This document shows, in pieces, positions 44,297 through 53,017 of a stretch of DNA of 64,000 nt. The position numbers and the translations under genes were made by a program. Source of the DNA: Alistipes sp. (GTDB taxonomy: Bacteria; Bacteroidota; Bacteroidia; Bacteroidales; Rikenellaceae); NCBI GenBank assembly GCA_017532885.1, contig JAFXIS010000028.1, forward strand, positions 6,832 through 70,831, written 5' to 3'. Below the pieces are notes generated by a model, which saw only the letters and a list, made by a program, of their open reading frames with translations, searched no databases and was not told the origin of the DNA. Positions within the stretch are counted from its first letter, which is position 1, and every line of letters starts with the position of its first letter.

Positions 44297-46978
44297 TTAC
44301 CTATTGGCGACAAACTTATACTTTCCCGAGCCTACAATATATTTGGTATAAGGGCCGTCCTTGCCGATAACCTTAACATCGGCAACCGATGCAACCGCCA
44401 CGCCATCAACCGTTACGGCATCAACCGAAGGTGAGGGAACATAAATCTCGGCAGTTGAGTTGGCAGGTACCTCGACCTCCAAAGTGAACTTACCCGGCTC
44501 GTCGTACCACTTAGCCGCAGCACGACCATAAGGCGTAACCTTGTCGGCACCCATATACTTAAAGCCGCCACCCGGATTGGGTCGTACCATAAAGGTTTTG
44601 TAACCGGCCGTAATCTCCTTTAGGCCGACAGCCTCACGATAGAGCCAATCGCCAACGGCACCCTTCGAGTAGTGGTTGAACGAGTTCATACCCGTATCGG
44701 GGATAGTGCGGTCGGGCTTCATAGAGTCCCACAGCTCCCAAATCGTAGTTCCGCCCATCTTAACCGAATACAACCAGCCGGGATAACCCTCGTGCAGCAG
44801 AATGCGGTATGCCAACTCGGTATAGCCGTTATTGCTCAATGCATGGCACAAGTAAGGCGTACCCAAGAAGCCTGTTGTCAGGTGGCCATACTCGCGAACA
44901 TTCTCCGCCAAGCGTGCCGCAATTGTGGGGCGTATATGGTCGGGAACCATATCAAACTCCAACGCAAGCACATAGGCCGCCTGGGTAGATGACACGAGGT
45001 GTCCGCGTGGTGTGAGGTATGCCTCGCAGAAGGCCTTTTTGCACTTCTCGACAGTCGCCGCATAGCGTTCTGCAACGCGTGTCTTGCCCAGCACCTTTGC
45101 CGCCTCGACAAACTGCTCGGCAGAGTGTACCATAAAACACTGCTGGATAAGTGGGCGATAGGTCACAGCCGAACGGCCACCAAAGTCATTCTCTGCCTGA
45201 TATGCTAACCAATCACCATAGTGCCAACCCGATGACCAGAGGTAGTCCTGGCAGTTGCGGAACATAAAGTCAATCCAGCGCTTCATACTCTCGTACTGAT
45301 TCTCCAGCACGCGCTTATCGCCATAGGCCATATAGTGCTGCCACGGGATAGTAACGCCCGCATCGGCCCAACCCGTACGACCGGCACCCATCCAACCGGG
45401 GATGCAAGGCACAAGGTCGGTAATCTCGCCTCCCGGCCACTGATCCAAAGCCAAATCTTTCAGCCACTTGATAAAGAAGTTCTGCACATCGCCCATAAAT
45501 GTCGCTGTGCGGAAGAATACATGTGCATCGCCCGTCCAGCCCATACGCTCGTCGCGCTGGTTGCAGTCGGTCGGCACATCTACAAAGTTGCCACGCATAC
45601 CCCACTTGATATTGCTCTGCAACTGATTTACAAGCGCATTTGACGACTCGAAATTACCCGTTTCGGGGTAGTCCGAGAAGATAACCTCGGCAACAAAATC
45701 ATCTAAATTGAGGTCGCCCTTGATGCCCTCGACCTTCAAATAGCGGAAGCCATACCACGAGAACTTTGTCGAAAATGTCTGCTCGCCCTCGCGGCATGTG
45801 TAGCGCGTTTGAGCCTTGGCGGTGCGGAGATTTGTAGTATAGAAATTACCCTTCTCGTCCAAAACCTCGGCGTGCGAAAGAACAATCTGCTGACCCGCCT
45901 TGCCATTTACCTTTACGACCTCGCGGCCTACAAGATTTTGACCGAAGTCCAGCACCTTCTCGCCCGCAGGAGTGATGAAAAACTTCACAGGCTTAACCCT
46001 CTCGCGCGTAACTACCGGCTCCGACTCCGTAGCTGTAAGTTCGCCTAACGAGTACGATGCCTCGTTTACATTTTGCCAAGCCGAATCATCGAAGCCTACG
46101 CAGTTCCAGCCCTGCTGTACCTTGCGGGCGTCGATAGTCTCGCCGTCGTAGATTGTCGAGTGAAGAATCTCGCCCGTAGAGGCCTTCCACGACTTGTCGG
46201 TTGTGATTGATTCCTTCGTGCCGTCGGTATAGGTGATATCAATCTGTGCAATAGCGCCCACCTGATGGATATTGTACATATAACGATTTGCGCGGTCCTG
46301 GAAGCACATTCGGCTATGATACCAGCCATAGCCCAACTCCAAGCCGAAGGCATTTGCTCCCTTCGCAAGCATATCGGTGACATCGTAGGTCTGATATTGC
46401 AGACGCTTGTTGTAGGCTGTCCAACCCGGAGTGAGGTGCGCATTGCCGACCTTCTTGCCGTTGATGGTTGCCTCGTAAACGCCATGCGCCGTAACATGCA
46501 GCACAGCCGATGCGATGTTCTTATTTACCGCAAACTCCTTACGCATAATGGGTGAGCGGTCGTCCTGCAACTTCGGCTCAATCCACTTGGCATGCCAATC
46601 CTCGGTCGAGAAAAGACCTGTGAGCCACGAACTGCTTGCCCACTTCGATACCTTGCCCTTGTTATCCCATACTCTCGCTTTCCATGCGTAACGCGTACCC
46701 GACTGCAACTCGGGGCCCTCGTAGGGTACAGTGATAGAGTTGTCGGATAGCACCTTTCCCGACGACCAGATGCACTTATTGCCCTTGTAAACGGCAACTT
46801 CGTATGCCGACTGCATAATGCCGCGGGCATCGCTCTTCAAAATCCAACTGAACGATGGTGTGCGGTCGGCCAAACCCTCGGGGGCCGACAAATGATTGAC
46901 CTTCAAGCTGGTAAGACTCACTTGCGCCATTGCGGGCAGAGCTAAAAATAGAGCCAAAAATAATAATAATCTCTTCAT
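44297..46978 (-). CDS. Secreted GH78 alpha-L-rhamnosidase
   Basis: 893 residues with a signal peptide (cleavage after AMAQ). The order is a beta-sandwich start (VNHLSAPEGLADRTPSFSW), the N-terminal Bac_rhamnosid domains (about 150-430), the six-hairpin (alpha/alpha)6 catalytic barrel (about 435-790), and a C-terminal beta domain. The catalytic segment VPTDCNQRDERMGWTGD carries the conserved acidic residues. It should remove terminal alpha-L-rhamnose from plant glycans or flavonoid glycosides. The gene is alone on its strand. Confidence 0.93.
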   Translation of the reverse strand: MKRLLLFLALFLALPAMAQVSLTSLKVNHLSAPEGLADRTPSFSWILKSDARGIMQSAYEVAVYKGNKCIWSSGKVLSDNSITVPYEGPELQSGTRYAWKARVWDNKGKVSKWASSSWLTGLFSTEDWHAKWIEPKLQDDRSPIMRKEFAVNKNIASAVLHVTAHGVYEATINGKKVGNAHLTPGWTAYNKRLQYQTYDVTDMLAKGANAFGLELGYGWYHSRMCFQDRANRYMYNIHQVGAIAQIDITYTDGTKESITTDKSWKASTGEILHSTIYDGETIDARKVQQGWNCVGFDDSAWQNVNEASYSLGELTATESEPVVTRERVKPVKFFITPAGEKVLDFGQNLVGREVVKVNGKAGQQIVLSHAEVLDEKGNFYTTNLRTAKAQTRYTCREGEQTFSTKFSWYGFRYLKVEGIKGDLNLDDFVAEVIFSDYPETGNFESSNALVNQLQSNIKWGMRGNFVDVPTDCNQRDERMGWTGDAHVFFRTATFMGDVQNFFIKWLKDLALDQWPGGEITDLVPCIPGWMGAGRTGWADAGVTIPWQHYMAYGDKRVLENQYESMKRWIDFMFRNCQDYLWSSGWHYGDWLAYQAENDFGGRSAVTYRPLIQQCFMVHSAEQFVEAAKVLGKTRVAERYAATVEKCKKAFCEAYLTPRGHLVSSTQAAYVLALEFDMVPDHIRPTIAARLAENVREYGHLTTGFLGTPYLCHALSNNGYTELAYRILLHEGYPGWLYSVKMGGTTIWELWDSMKPDRTIPDTGMNSFNHYSKGAVGDWLYREAVGLKEITAGYKTFMVRPNPGGGFKYMGADKVTPYGRAAAKWYDEPGKFTLEVEVPANSTAEIYVPSPSVDAVTVDGVAVASVADVKVIGKDGPYTKYIVGSGKYKFVANR

Positions 46979-47343
46979 ATTCTTAGTGATTTATTTCCCA
47001 ATATTGAAATAATAACGCATCTTAATCCCTTACATGGGAAAATGCTATTTACAAAAATAATCTTTTTTCTTAAAACGAGCCTTCTCTCGAATGATTTTTT
47101 CACTGCACCGAATGACTTTATTTGTCATTTTTACCATATAATACCACCGAGCCTGGCGGTTTTGAGGCAGTAATGGAAAATTTTTCACAAGAATGGGTTA
47201 TCTTCGGCATAAAAATTTCCTAAAGAACCAATTATTTTGTATCTTTGCGGCGCAACTTATTGAGGGTAGGGTGTTACCCACCTCAAAGAGGTGTTAAAAG
47301 AGTAAGAGATTTATTCATTAACTTCATAATAAAAGACAAAATT
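46979..47343. other. Long divergent intergenic region between GH78 and fba
   Basis: 365 nt without a gene. On the minus strand TATTTTTG (47059-47052) is a candidate -7 element for the rhamnosidase. On the plus strand lies the fba promoter at 47240-47247. The fba leader holds two small hairpins, GGGTA(GGGTGT)TACCC and ACCTC(AAA)GAGGT, between about 47264 and 47295. Confidence 0.5.
47240..47247 (+). promoter_or_regulatory. -7 promoter element of fba
   Basis: TATCTTTG, followed by an untranslated leader of about 90 nt. Confidence 0.6.
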
Positions 47344-48339
47344 ATGGTATCTTACAAAGATTTGGGTCTTGTGAACACCCGTGAGATGTTCAAGAAGGCT
47401 ATCGAGGGTGGCTACGCTATCCCCGCATTCAACTTCAACAACATGGAGCAGATGCAGGCTATCATTTCAGCTTGTGTAGAGTGCTCTTCACCTGTAATCC
47501 TTCAGGTATCGTCTGGCGCACGCAAGTACGCTAACCAGACTTTGTTGCGTTACATGGCACAGGGTGCTGTTGAGTATGCTAAGGAGTTGGGTAAGAATAT
47601 TCCTATCGTTCTTCACCTCGACCACGGTAACTCATTCGAGTTGTGCAAGAACTGTATCGACATGGGCTTCTCTTCAGTTATGATTGACGGTTCACACCTT
47701 CCTTATGACGAGAATGTAGCTCTTACAAAGCAGGTTGTAGATTACGCACACCAGTTCGATGTAACTGTTGAGGGTGAGCTCGGCGTTTTGGCAGGTGTTG
47801 AGGATGAGGTTTCTTCAGAGGTTGCTCACTACACTCGCCCCGAGGAGGTTGTAGACTTCGTAACAAAGACAGGTGTTGATTCATTGGCTATCTCAATCGG
47901 TACTTCACACGGTGCTAACAAGTTCAAGCCCGAGCAGTGTACTCGTAACGAGGAGGGTATCCTTCTTCCTCCTCCCTTGCGTTTCGATATCTTGGCAGAG
48001 ATCGAGAAGCAGTTGCCCGGATTCCCCATCGTTCTCCACGGCTCATCATCAGTTCCTCAGGAGTATGTTAAGATTATCAACACTCACGGTGGTGCATTGA
48101 AGGATGCCGTAGGTATCCCCGAGGAGCAGTTGCGTCAGGCTGCAAAGTCAGCAGTTTGCAAGATTAACATCGACTCAGACGGTCGTTTGGCTATGACTGC
48201 AATGGTTCGTAAGGTATTCGTTGATAACCCCGCAGAGTTCGATCCTCGTAAGTACTTGGGTCCCGCTCGTGACGAGTTGAAGAAGCTTTACAAGCACAAG
48301 TGCGAGAATGTTTTGGGTTCTGCAGGTCGTGTAGAGTAA
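47344..48339 (+). CDS. fba: Class II fructose-1,6-bisphosphate aldolase
   Basis: Glycolytic and gluconeogenic aldolase, 331 residues. HLDHG (His91 to Gly95) gives the catalytic Asp93 and zinc ligand His94. Other zinc ligands are the His of GTSHGANKF and of VLHGSSS. An insertion around CTRNEEGILLPPPLRFD is typical of this long group. Its codon choice is much stricter than in neighbours (TTC, AAC, GAG, GGT), as expected for a highly expressed gene. The ATG at 47344 matches the family start. A strong terminator follows. Confidence 0.95.
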   Translation: MVSYKDLGLVNTREMFKKAIEGGYAIPAFNFNNMEQMQAIISACVECSSPVILQVSSGARKYANQTLLRYMAQGAVEYAKELGKNIPIVLHLDHGNSFELCKNCIDMGFSSVMIDGSHLPYDENVALTKQVVDYAHQFDVTVEGELGVLAGVEDEVSSEVAHYTRPEEVVDFVTKTGVDSLAISIGTSHGANKFKPEQCTRNEEGILLPPPLRFDILAEIEKQLPGFPIVLHGSSSVPQEYVKIINTHGGALKDAVGIPEEQLRQAAKSAVCKINIDSDGRLAMTAMVRKVFVDNPAEFDPRKYLGPARDELKKLYKHKCENVLGSAGRVE

Positions 48340-48383
48340 ATTTAGGCTTTACGATTTTTAGGAGAGTAACTCCTTTTAATATG

Positions 48384-48413
48384 AACCCTGAAAGTTTCCT
48401 AACTTTCAGGGTT
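48384..48413 (+). terminator. Terminator of fba
   Basis: AACCCTGAAAGTT (48384-48396) pairs perfectly with AACTTTCAGGGTT (48401-48413). Confidence 0.85.
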
Positions 48414-48440
48414 TCATGTAGATTCTGATAAAATAAATCT

Positions 48441-48974
48441 ATGAGCGAGATGTGTTTACAGAAAACTTACAAAGTCGGCGACTACTACAACAAAAACGGC
48501 AAAGAAGGTATTGTTTTCTGGGTACATGAAACAGGAGAGCACGGCAAAATTGTAAGCCTTACACAGAATGTGTTAGCATGGACTACCAGAGATCAATTTG
48601 TAAGCCGTATAGCAGTAAATGCCGGGTGTGAAATCGATGGTAAAGCTAACACCTATGCTGTTATGTCCCGACCCGACAGCGCAGAATACCCTGCGTTTGT
48701 GTGGTGTCGAAGTATGGGTGAGGATTGGTACTTGCCGGCATTATGGGAGATGGAGTTTTTGACACTTGATCAAACGGTGCGCGACAAAGTAAATCGTACA
48801 CTTAAAGAGCGCAGCGCAACAGAAATTTCATATTATGGATTGTATTACTGGACATCAACCGAGCATCCGCAAAATGAGCCCTACCTCGCATATTGCATTG
48901 ATGTTGCTGAAAATTGTGCGAAGGAGTGCCGTAAAGATCTGATTATGAATGTGCGTGCTATAGCAAGTTTTTAG
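48441..48974 (+). CDS. DUF1566-like protein of unknown function
   Basis: 177 residues, no signal peptide. It starts with a YKVGDYYNKNGKEGIVFWV domain seen in Bacteroidota proteins of unknown role. It continues with a C-terminal region (about 95-175: DWYLPALWEMEFL, YYWTSTEH, NVRAIASF) that resembles the DUF1566 or Lcl C-terminal fold. Codon use is less biased and more AT-rich than in neighbours, which may reflect later acquisition. It stands alone between two terminators. Confidence 0.65.
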   Translation: MSEMCLQKTYKVGDYYNKNGKEGIVFWVHETGEHGKIVSLTQNVLAWTTRDQFVSRIAVNAGCEIDGKANTYAVMSRPDSAEYPAFVWCRSMGEDWYLPALWEMEFLTLDQTVRDKVNRTLKERSATEISYYGLYYWTSTEHPQNEPYLAYCIDVAENCAKECRKDLIMNVRAIASF

Positions 48975-49027
48975 AATGTAATACTGGATATAATTGGTTG
49001 CGTGGAGCAACTAGCATATATTATGAT

Positions 49028-49053
49028 AAAAGGCGGTTTTCGGACCGCCTTTT
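49028..49053 (+). terminator. Terminator of the 48441 gene
   Basis: AAAAGGCGG (49028-49036) pairs with CCGCCTTTT (49045-49053). The stem is the same as that after clpB. Confidence 0.85.
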
Positions 49054-49106
49054 CTTGTGCTTGTAAAGCCTCTTCGAGGTTATGTTCCCCCATTTGCTTT
49101 TACTGC

Positions 49107-49146
49107 AAAAAAAATCCTATCCTCGTGCGAGGATAGGATTTTTTTT
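49107..49146 (-). terminator. Terminator of the UPF0324 gene
   Basis: A perfect 19-bp inverted repeat (49107-49125 and 49128-49146) with a 2-nt loop; eight A and eight T at the ends make it functional on both strands. Confidence 0.9.
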
Positions 49147-49163
49147 CTATTTGTTTGCGCGCT

Positions 49164-50405
49164 TTACGCTGCTAACATAGGCTTAATTACACCGAAGAGC
49201 ATATATGCTACAACCAATGTTACAACGATGTTGAATGCCTGTGCTGTGAGGAATGCCCACAAAGTCTTGCGGTTCTCCTTCGAGAAGATATCGGCGAAGC
49301 GAGTCTCCAAACCTACGCAGATAAAGGCAATGCTGAACAGGGCGTTTGTGAAGCCCTTGGTAATCTTGCCCACAGCCTTTGCATCGGGAGTATCCAAGCA
49401 GAAGCTGAACACCAATGAGGCTACGATGAAGCCAACGACGAACTTGGGGAAGCGGTCCCAGATAACGCCGATTGTAGGCTTATCCTCCTTATGCTCGCCG
49501 CGGTATGACCACATGAGTGAAATGGCAAATGCCGCAACTCCGAGCAATACATTCTGTGATGACTTAACGATAATGGCGGTCTGTGCAGCAACATCACCGA
49601 GCAGAGTACCTGAAGCAGCCACAGCGCCCGTAGTGTCGATAGTACCACCCAACCAAGCGCCGGCAACCTCATCGGGCAGGCCGAGCCACTTGGCGATAAA
49701 CGGCATAAGATACATCATAGGTATAGCACATACCAAAACCAAAGAGATGATGTATGAAAGTTTCTTGTTGTCACCCTTAATTACACCACAAGTTGCAATC
49801 GCAGCCGATACACCGCAGATAGATACCGAACTTGCCAACATTGTAGCTGTTTCGTCGTCCACGCCGCGCTTGCGAGAGAACCAGAATGCGAAGTACCATA
49901 CAGTAAATACCACGACAAGAGCCTGTGCCAAGCCGAATACGCCCGACTTCATAACCTCGCCAAAGAGGATTGTCGAACCGAGGCAGACGATACCGATTTT
50001 GATATAGAACTCGCTCTGAATTGCGGGCTTCAACCACTCCGGTACGCGGAATACATTACTGATGATAAGACCGAAGATTACCGAGAAGAATACCGGCTCC
50101 AAGCCCCAAGTCTTGATAGGCTCAATCTTCGAGATAACGGTCGCAAAAAGTGAGAGTAGGAAGATTACTGCCAACGAGAGGAAGATGCCTCTTAGTTTGC
50201 GACGCAATACAATGTTGCAGATGTATGTTATACCCAAAATTGCAGCAAACATACCCGCAGCCTTCAACCATGAAGCTCCTGTGAGCAGTTCCTTAGGCAT
50301 AGAAGGCATAAAATCGGGGAACATAACAGCCAAAGCGAGAATCAATGCTCCGGCATAAACGATTACCCAATCTTCGTTTTTGAAAGTAGCTAAAAGTTTT
50401 TTCAT
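49164..50405 (-). CDS. UPF0324 (YeiH) family membrane transporter
   Basis: 413 residues with about ten to eleven hydrophobic segments. Typical elements are FGLIISNVFRVPEWLKPAIQ, KIGIVCLGSTILFGEV, ASSVSICGVSAAIAT and WLGGTIDTTGAVAASG. The family is called putative sulfate exporter; the substrate in Bacteroidota is unproven. The gene is monocistronic. Near its start at about 50447-50455 there is only a weak -7 match. Confidence 0.88.
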   Translation of the reverse strand: MKKLLATFKNEDWVIVYAGALILALAVMFPDFMPSMPKELLTGASWLKAAGMFAAILGITYICNIVLRRKLRGIFLSLAVIFLLSLFATVISKIEPIKTWGLEPVFFSVIFGLIISNVFRVPEWLKPAIQSEFYIKIGIVCLGSTILFGEVMKSGVFGLAQALVVVFTVWYFAFWFSRKRGVDDETATMLASSVSICGVSAAIATCGVIKGDNKKLSYIISLVLVCAIPMMYLMPFIAKWLGLPDEVAGAWLGGTIDTTGAVAASGTLLGDVAAQTAIIVKSSQNVLLGVAAFAISLMWSYRGEHKEDKPTIGVIWDRFPKFVVGFIVASLVFSFCLDTPDAKAVGKITKGFTNALFSIAFICVGLETRFADIFSKENRKTLWAFLTAQAFNIVVTLVVAYMLFGVIKPMLAA

Positions 50406-50549
50406 TATTAATTAGGTATTTAATGTGCGTAAAAATGTCCAACAATGTTGCAAAGATGGTGAAAATAGTCTAATAAGAAGTAAGTATTTATGCGTATATC
50501 TTGCGACTATTCTCGCGCAATATGCTTTGGATGAGAGTATCCCGAGCTA

Positions 50550-51512
50550 TCACTTCGGAATATGCAGATGCTTTTCTAAGGTTTCACGGAGGTGCGTAGC
50601 ATCAAGGTGGGTGTATATTTCGGTTGTGGTGATGCTCTCATGCCCCAACAACTCTTGGACCTGTCGGATGTTGGCGCCACCCTCCAAAAGATGCGTAGCA
50701 AAGGAGTGGCGCAGTGAGTGAGGACTGATTTTCTTGTTAATTCCGGCGCGCTCTGCCGCTTGCTTTATTATGGTGAATATCATCACTCGCGTAAGGCGCT
50801 CGCCACGATTGTTCAGGAAGAGAAAATCTCCGCTGCCTCTGCTCTTGCGGCTCTTCTCTGTCGACTCCTTTTTTGCTTTGCTTTTCTTCCTCTTTTCATC
50901 CTCCTTGCGATACTCCAAGTATAGTTGTATGCGGTCACGCGCTATGCCGCTGATAGGTACAAATCGCTGCTTGTCGCCTTTACCTATTACTCTGATGTAG
51001 CCCTCGCCGAAGAATAAATCGCCGATTTTTATGTCGCACAGCTCCGATACGCGCAGCCCGCACGAGTAGAGAACTTCCAATATCGCTTGGTCGCGCAGAC
51101 CCTTTGTTGTGGAGTTGTCTATCGAGCCGATAAGGCGGTTTATCTCCTCGATGGAGAGTGTGTCGGGTAGTGTGCGGTCGATTTTGGGCGGAGTGATAAA
51201 CTCCGCAGGCGAGCTGTCTATCTTCTCCTCGAGCAACAGATAGTTGAAAAAACTCTTTACGCCGCTTAAGATGCGTGCCTGCGAACTCTTCTCGTACTTT
51301 TGGTTTTCGTAGAGCCAAGTGATGAAATGCTCAATCATCTCGCGGCATACCTCCTTGGGGCGCACATCATATTGGCGTAGGATATAGTGCTTGAAGATAT
51401 CCAAATCCCTCATATAGGATTCGACCGTATTGGCATAGAGATGCTTCTCGATGCGCATGTATGTCTGATAGAAAGTTGAAATATTCTCCCAATCCTTGCT
51501 GGTTTCTGCCAT
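50550..51512 (-). CDS. xerD: Tyrosine recombinase XerD-like with Lys-rich insertion
   Basis: Site-specific recombinase expected to resolve chromosome dimers at dif, 320 residues. The SAM-like N-terminal core-binding domain spans about 10-95. Catalytic residues are Arg154, Lys178, His265, Arg268, His291 and Tyr300, all in place. Residues about 203-227, between strands of the catalytic domain, form a Lys/Glu/Ser-rich stretch longer than usual. The context is housekeeping (prmA divergent), so a mobile-element integrase is unlikely. Confidence 0.9.
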   Translation of the reverse strand: MAETSKDWENISTFYQTYMRIEKHLYANTVESYMRDLDIFKHYILRQYDVRPKEVCREMIEHFITWLYENQKYEKSSQARILSGVKSFFNYLLLEEKIDSSPAEFITPPKIDRTLPDTLSIEEINRLIGSIDNSTTKGLRDQAILEVLYSCGLRVSELCDIKIGDLFFGEGYIRVIGKGDKQRFVPISGIARDRIQLYLEYRKEDEKRKKSKAKKESTEKSRKSRGSGDFLFLNNRGERLTRVMIFTIIKQAAERAGINKKISPHSLRHSFATHLLEGGANIRQVQELLGHESITTTEIYTHLDATHLRETLEKHLHIPK

Positions 51513-51520
51513 ATTATTGC

Positions 51521-51554
51521 TAACTTTGTAAATGCTATTTATAACGCAAAAGTA
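51521..51554. promoter_or_regulatory. Divergent promoters of xerD and prmA
   Basis: TAACTTTG (51521-51528, plus) serves prmA at 51572. TACTTTTG on the minus strand (51554-51547) serves xerD at 51512. The two -7 boxes face each other within 34 bp. Confidence 0.55.
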
Positions 51555-51571
51555 GTGAAATTTTACATAAT

Positions 51572-52408
51572 ATGGAATATACCGAACTTAAAATATCTGT
51601 TCGTGACGAGGAGCATGCCGAGATAGTGACGGCAATGTTGGCGGATTTCCCTTTTGAGGCATTTGATGGCGAGGATAAAGAGCTGCGCGCCTATATCCTT
51701 ACTGCGGAGTACGATACATGCCATGAGGAGGTTGCCTCGACGCTTGCCACGCTCGATGTCGTGTGGTCGGAACAACGCATCGTTCAGCAGAATTGGAATG
51801 CCGCGTGGGAGAGTGATTTTGAACCTGTGAGTGTTGAGGGCGATTGCCCGATACTTATTCGCGCTCCGCATCATGCACCGGCAGAGGAGGGGGTGATGGA
51901 TGTTGTTATAGCTCCTCGAATGTCGTTCGGTACGGGTCACCACTCAACAACAGCCCTTATGTCGCGCACGATTGCCGAAATGGATTTCCGCAATCAGTAC
52001 GGCTTGGATATGGGATGCGGTACGGGTGTTTTGGCGATTGTTGCGGCAAAGTGTGGCGCTGCCGGTATGGTTGCAGTCGATATTGACGATTGGGCATGCG
52101 ATAGTTGCCGCGATAGCATTGCACTGAGTGGCGTTGCCGAAATGGTGGATGTCCGCTGTGGCTCAATGCAGGAGGTTGCGGGCGAAAAGTTCGATTTCGT
52201 GTTGGCTAATATAAATCGCAATATCCTTATTGATATGATGCCCTCGTTTGCCGAGGCTTTGTCGGAGGGAGGATATCTGCTTATGAGCGGATTCTTTGCC
52301 GAGGATATCCCTATCTTGGAGCGCTCTGCTTCGGAGTATGGTTTTTGTCTTGAGCGCCATGCGCAGCGTGGAGGTTGGGCAGTTATGGTGTGTCGTAAAA
52401 ATAGTTAG
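51572..52408 (+). CDS. prmA: Ribosomal protein L11 methyltransferase
   Basis: SAM-dependent methyltransferase that modifies ribosomal protein L11, 278 residues. The N-terminal substrate domain (about 1-90) is followed by the Rossmann core with [32 protein letters not shown] (SAM site) and [13 protein letters not shown] WbqC-like gene follows after 3 nt. Confidence 0.93.
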   Translation: MEYTELKISVRDEEHAEIVTAMLADFPFEAFDGEDKELRAYILTAEYDTCHEEVASTLATLDVVWSEQRIVQQNWNAAWESDFEPVSVEGDCPILIRAPHHAPAEEGVMDVVIAPRMSFGTGHHSTTALMSRTIAEMDFRNQYGLDMGCGTGVLAIVAAKCGAAGMVAVDIDDWACDSCRDSIALSGVAEMVDVRCGSMQEVAGEKFDFVLANINRNILIDMMPSFAEALSEGGYLLMSGFFAEDIPILERSASEYGFCLERHAQRGGWAVMVCRKNS

Positions 52409-52411
52409 CGT

Positions 52412-53017
52412 ATGACAATATTACCCTCTGCATATATGCCCTCGGTTGAGTATGTCGCACGCCTGTTGCGTGAGGAGTGCGTTATAGATTTGGGCGAACA
52501 TTATGTGAAACGCTCGGAGCGCAATCGAGCCTCGATTCTCTCGGCAAATGGAGTTATGCCACTTACCGTTCATGTGGAGAATGCCAACCGCATGCGTCAG
52601 AAGATGCGCGATGTCAGAATCGACTACTCAAAGCGCTGGCAACATCAACATTGGGTATCAATCCTCTCGGCATATAAGTCGTCGCCATATTTCGACTACT
52701 TTGCCGACGATATCGAGCCATTCTATCGTCGTGAGTGGCAATTCTTGGTCGATTATAATCGCGAGTATCTGCAAGTGCTGCTGAAGTTGCTGGGCTCGAA
52801 GTGTGAGGTTAAGTATTCGGAGCAGTATGTGGTCGCCGCGGAGGGAGATTTGGACCTACGCCCTAAAAATAAAAATGGCTCCACATTTGTTGCAGAGCCA
52901 TATTTTCAGGTCTTTTCCGACCGTATGCCATTTCAGGCAAATCTCTCGATTTTAGACCTCATAATGTGTGAAGGCCCTTCGGCTATCGACGCTGTTTTAA
53001 TGCGTTGCCAATTGTAA
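52412..53017 (+). CDS. WbqC-like family protein
   Basis: 201 residues. The start PSAYMPSVEYVARLL, the RNRASILSANGVMPLTVHV segment and the C-terminal PYFQVFSDRMPFQANLSILDLIMCEGP match the WbqC-like family, linked in some organisms to surface polysaccharide genes but of unknown biochemistry. It is coupled to prmA. Its last 35 nt overlap the end of the convergent GH2 gene. Confidence 0.85.
   Translation: MTILPSAYMPSVEYVARLLREECVIDLGEHYVKRSERNRASILSANGVMPLTVHVENANRMRQKMRDVRIDYSKRWQHQHWVSILSAYKSSPYFDYFADDIEPFYRREWQFLVDYNREYLQVLLKLLGSKCEVKYSEQYVVAAEGDLDLRPKNKNGSTFVAEPYFQVFSDRMPFQANLSILDLIMCEGPSAIDAVLMRCQL

Noticed and set aside
44222..44434. A 70-codon open frame in the repeat region
   Set aside because: It begins in the MITE-like repeat and ends inside the antisense of the rhamnosidase gene; it has no coding signs.
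50550..51512. XerD as the integrase of a mobile element
   Set aside because: No attachment repeats, relaxase or phage genes are near, and the divergent neighbour is prmA. A chromosomal XerC/D role fits better.
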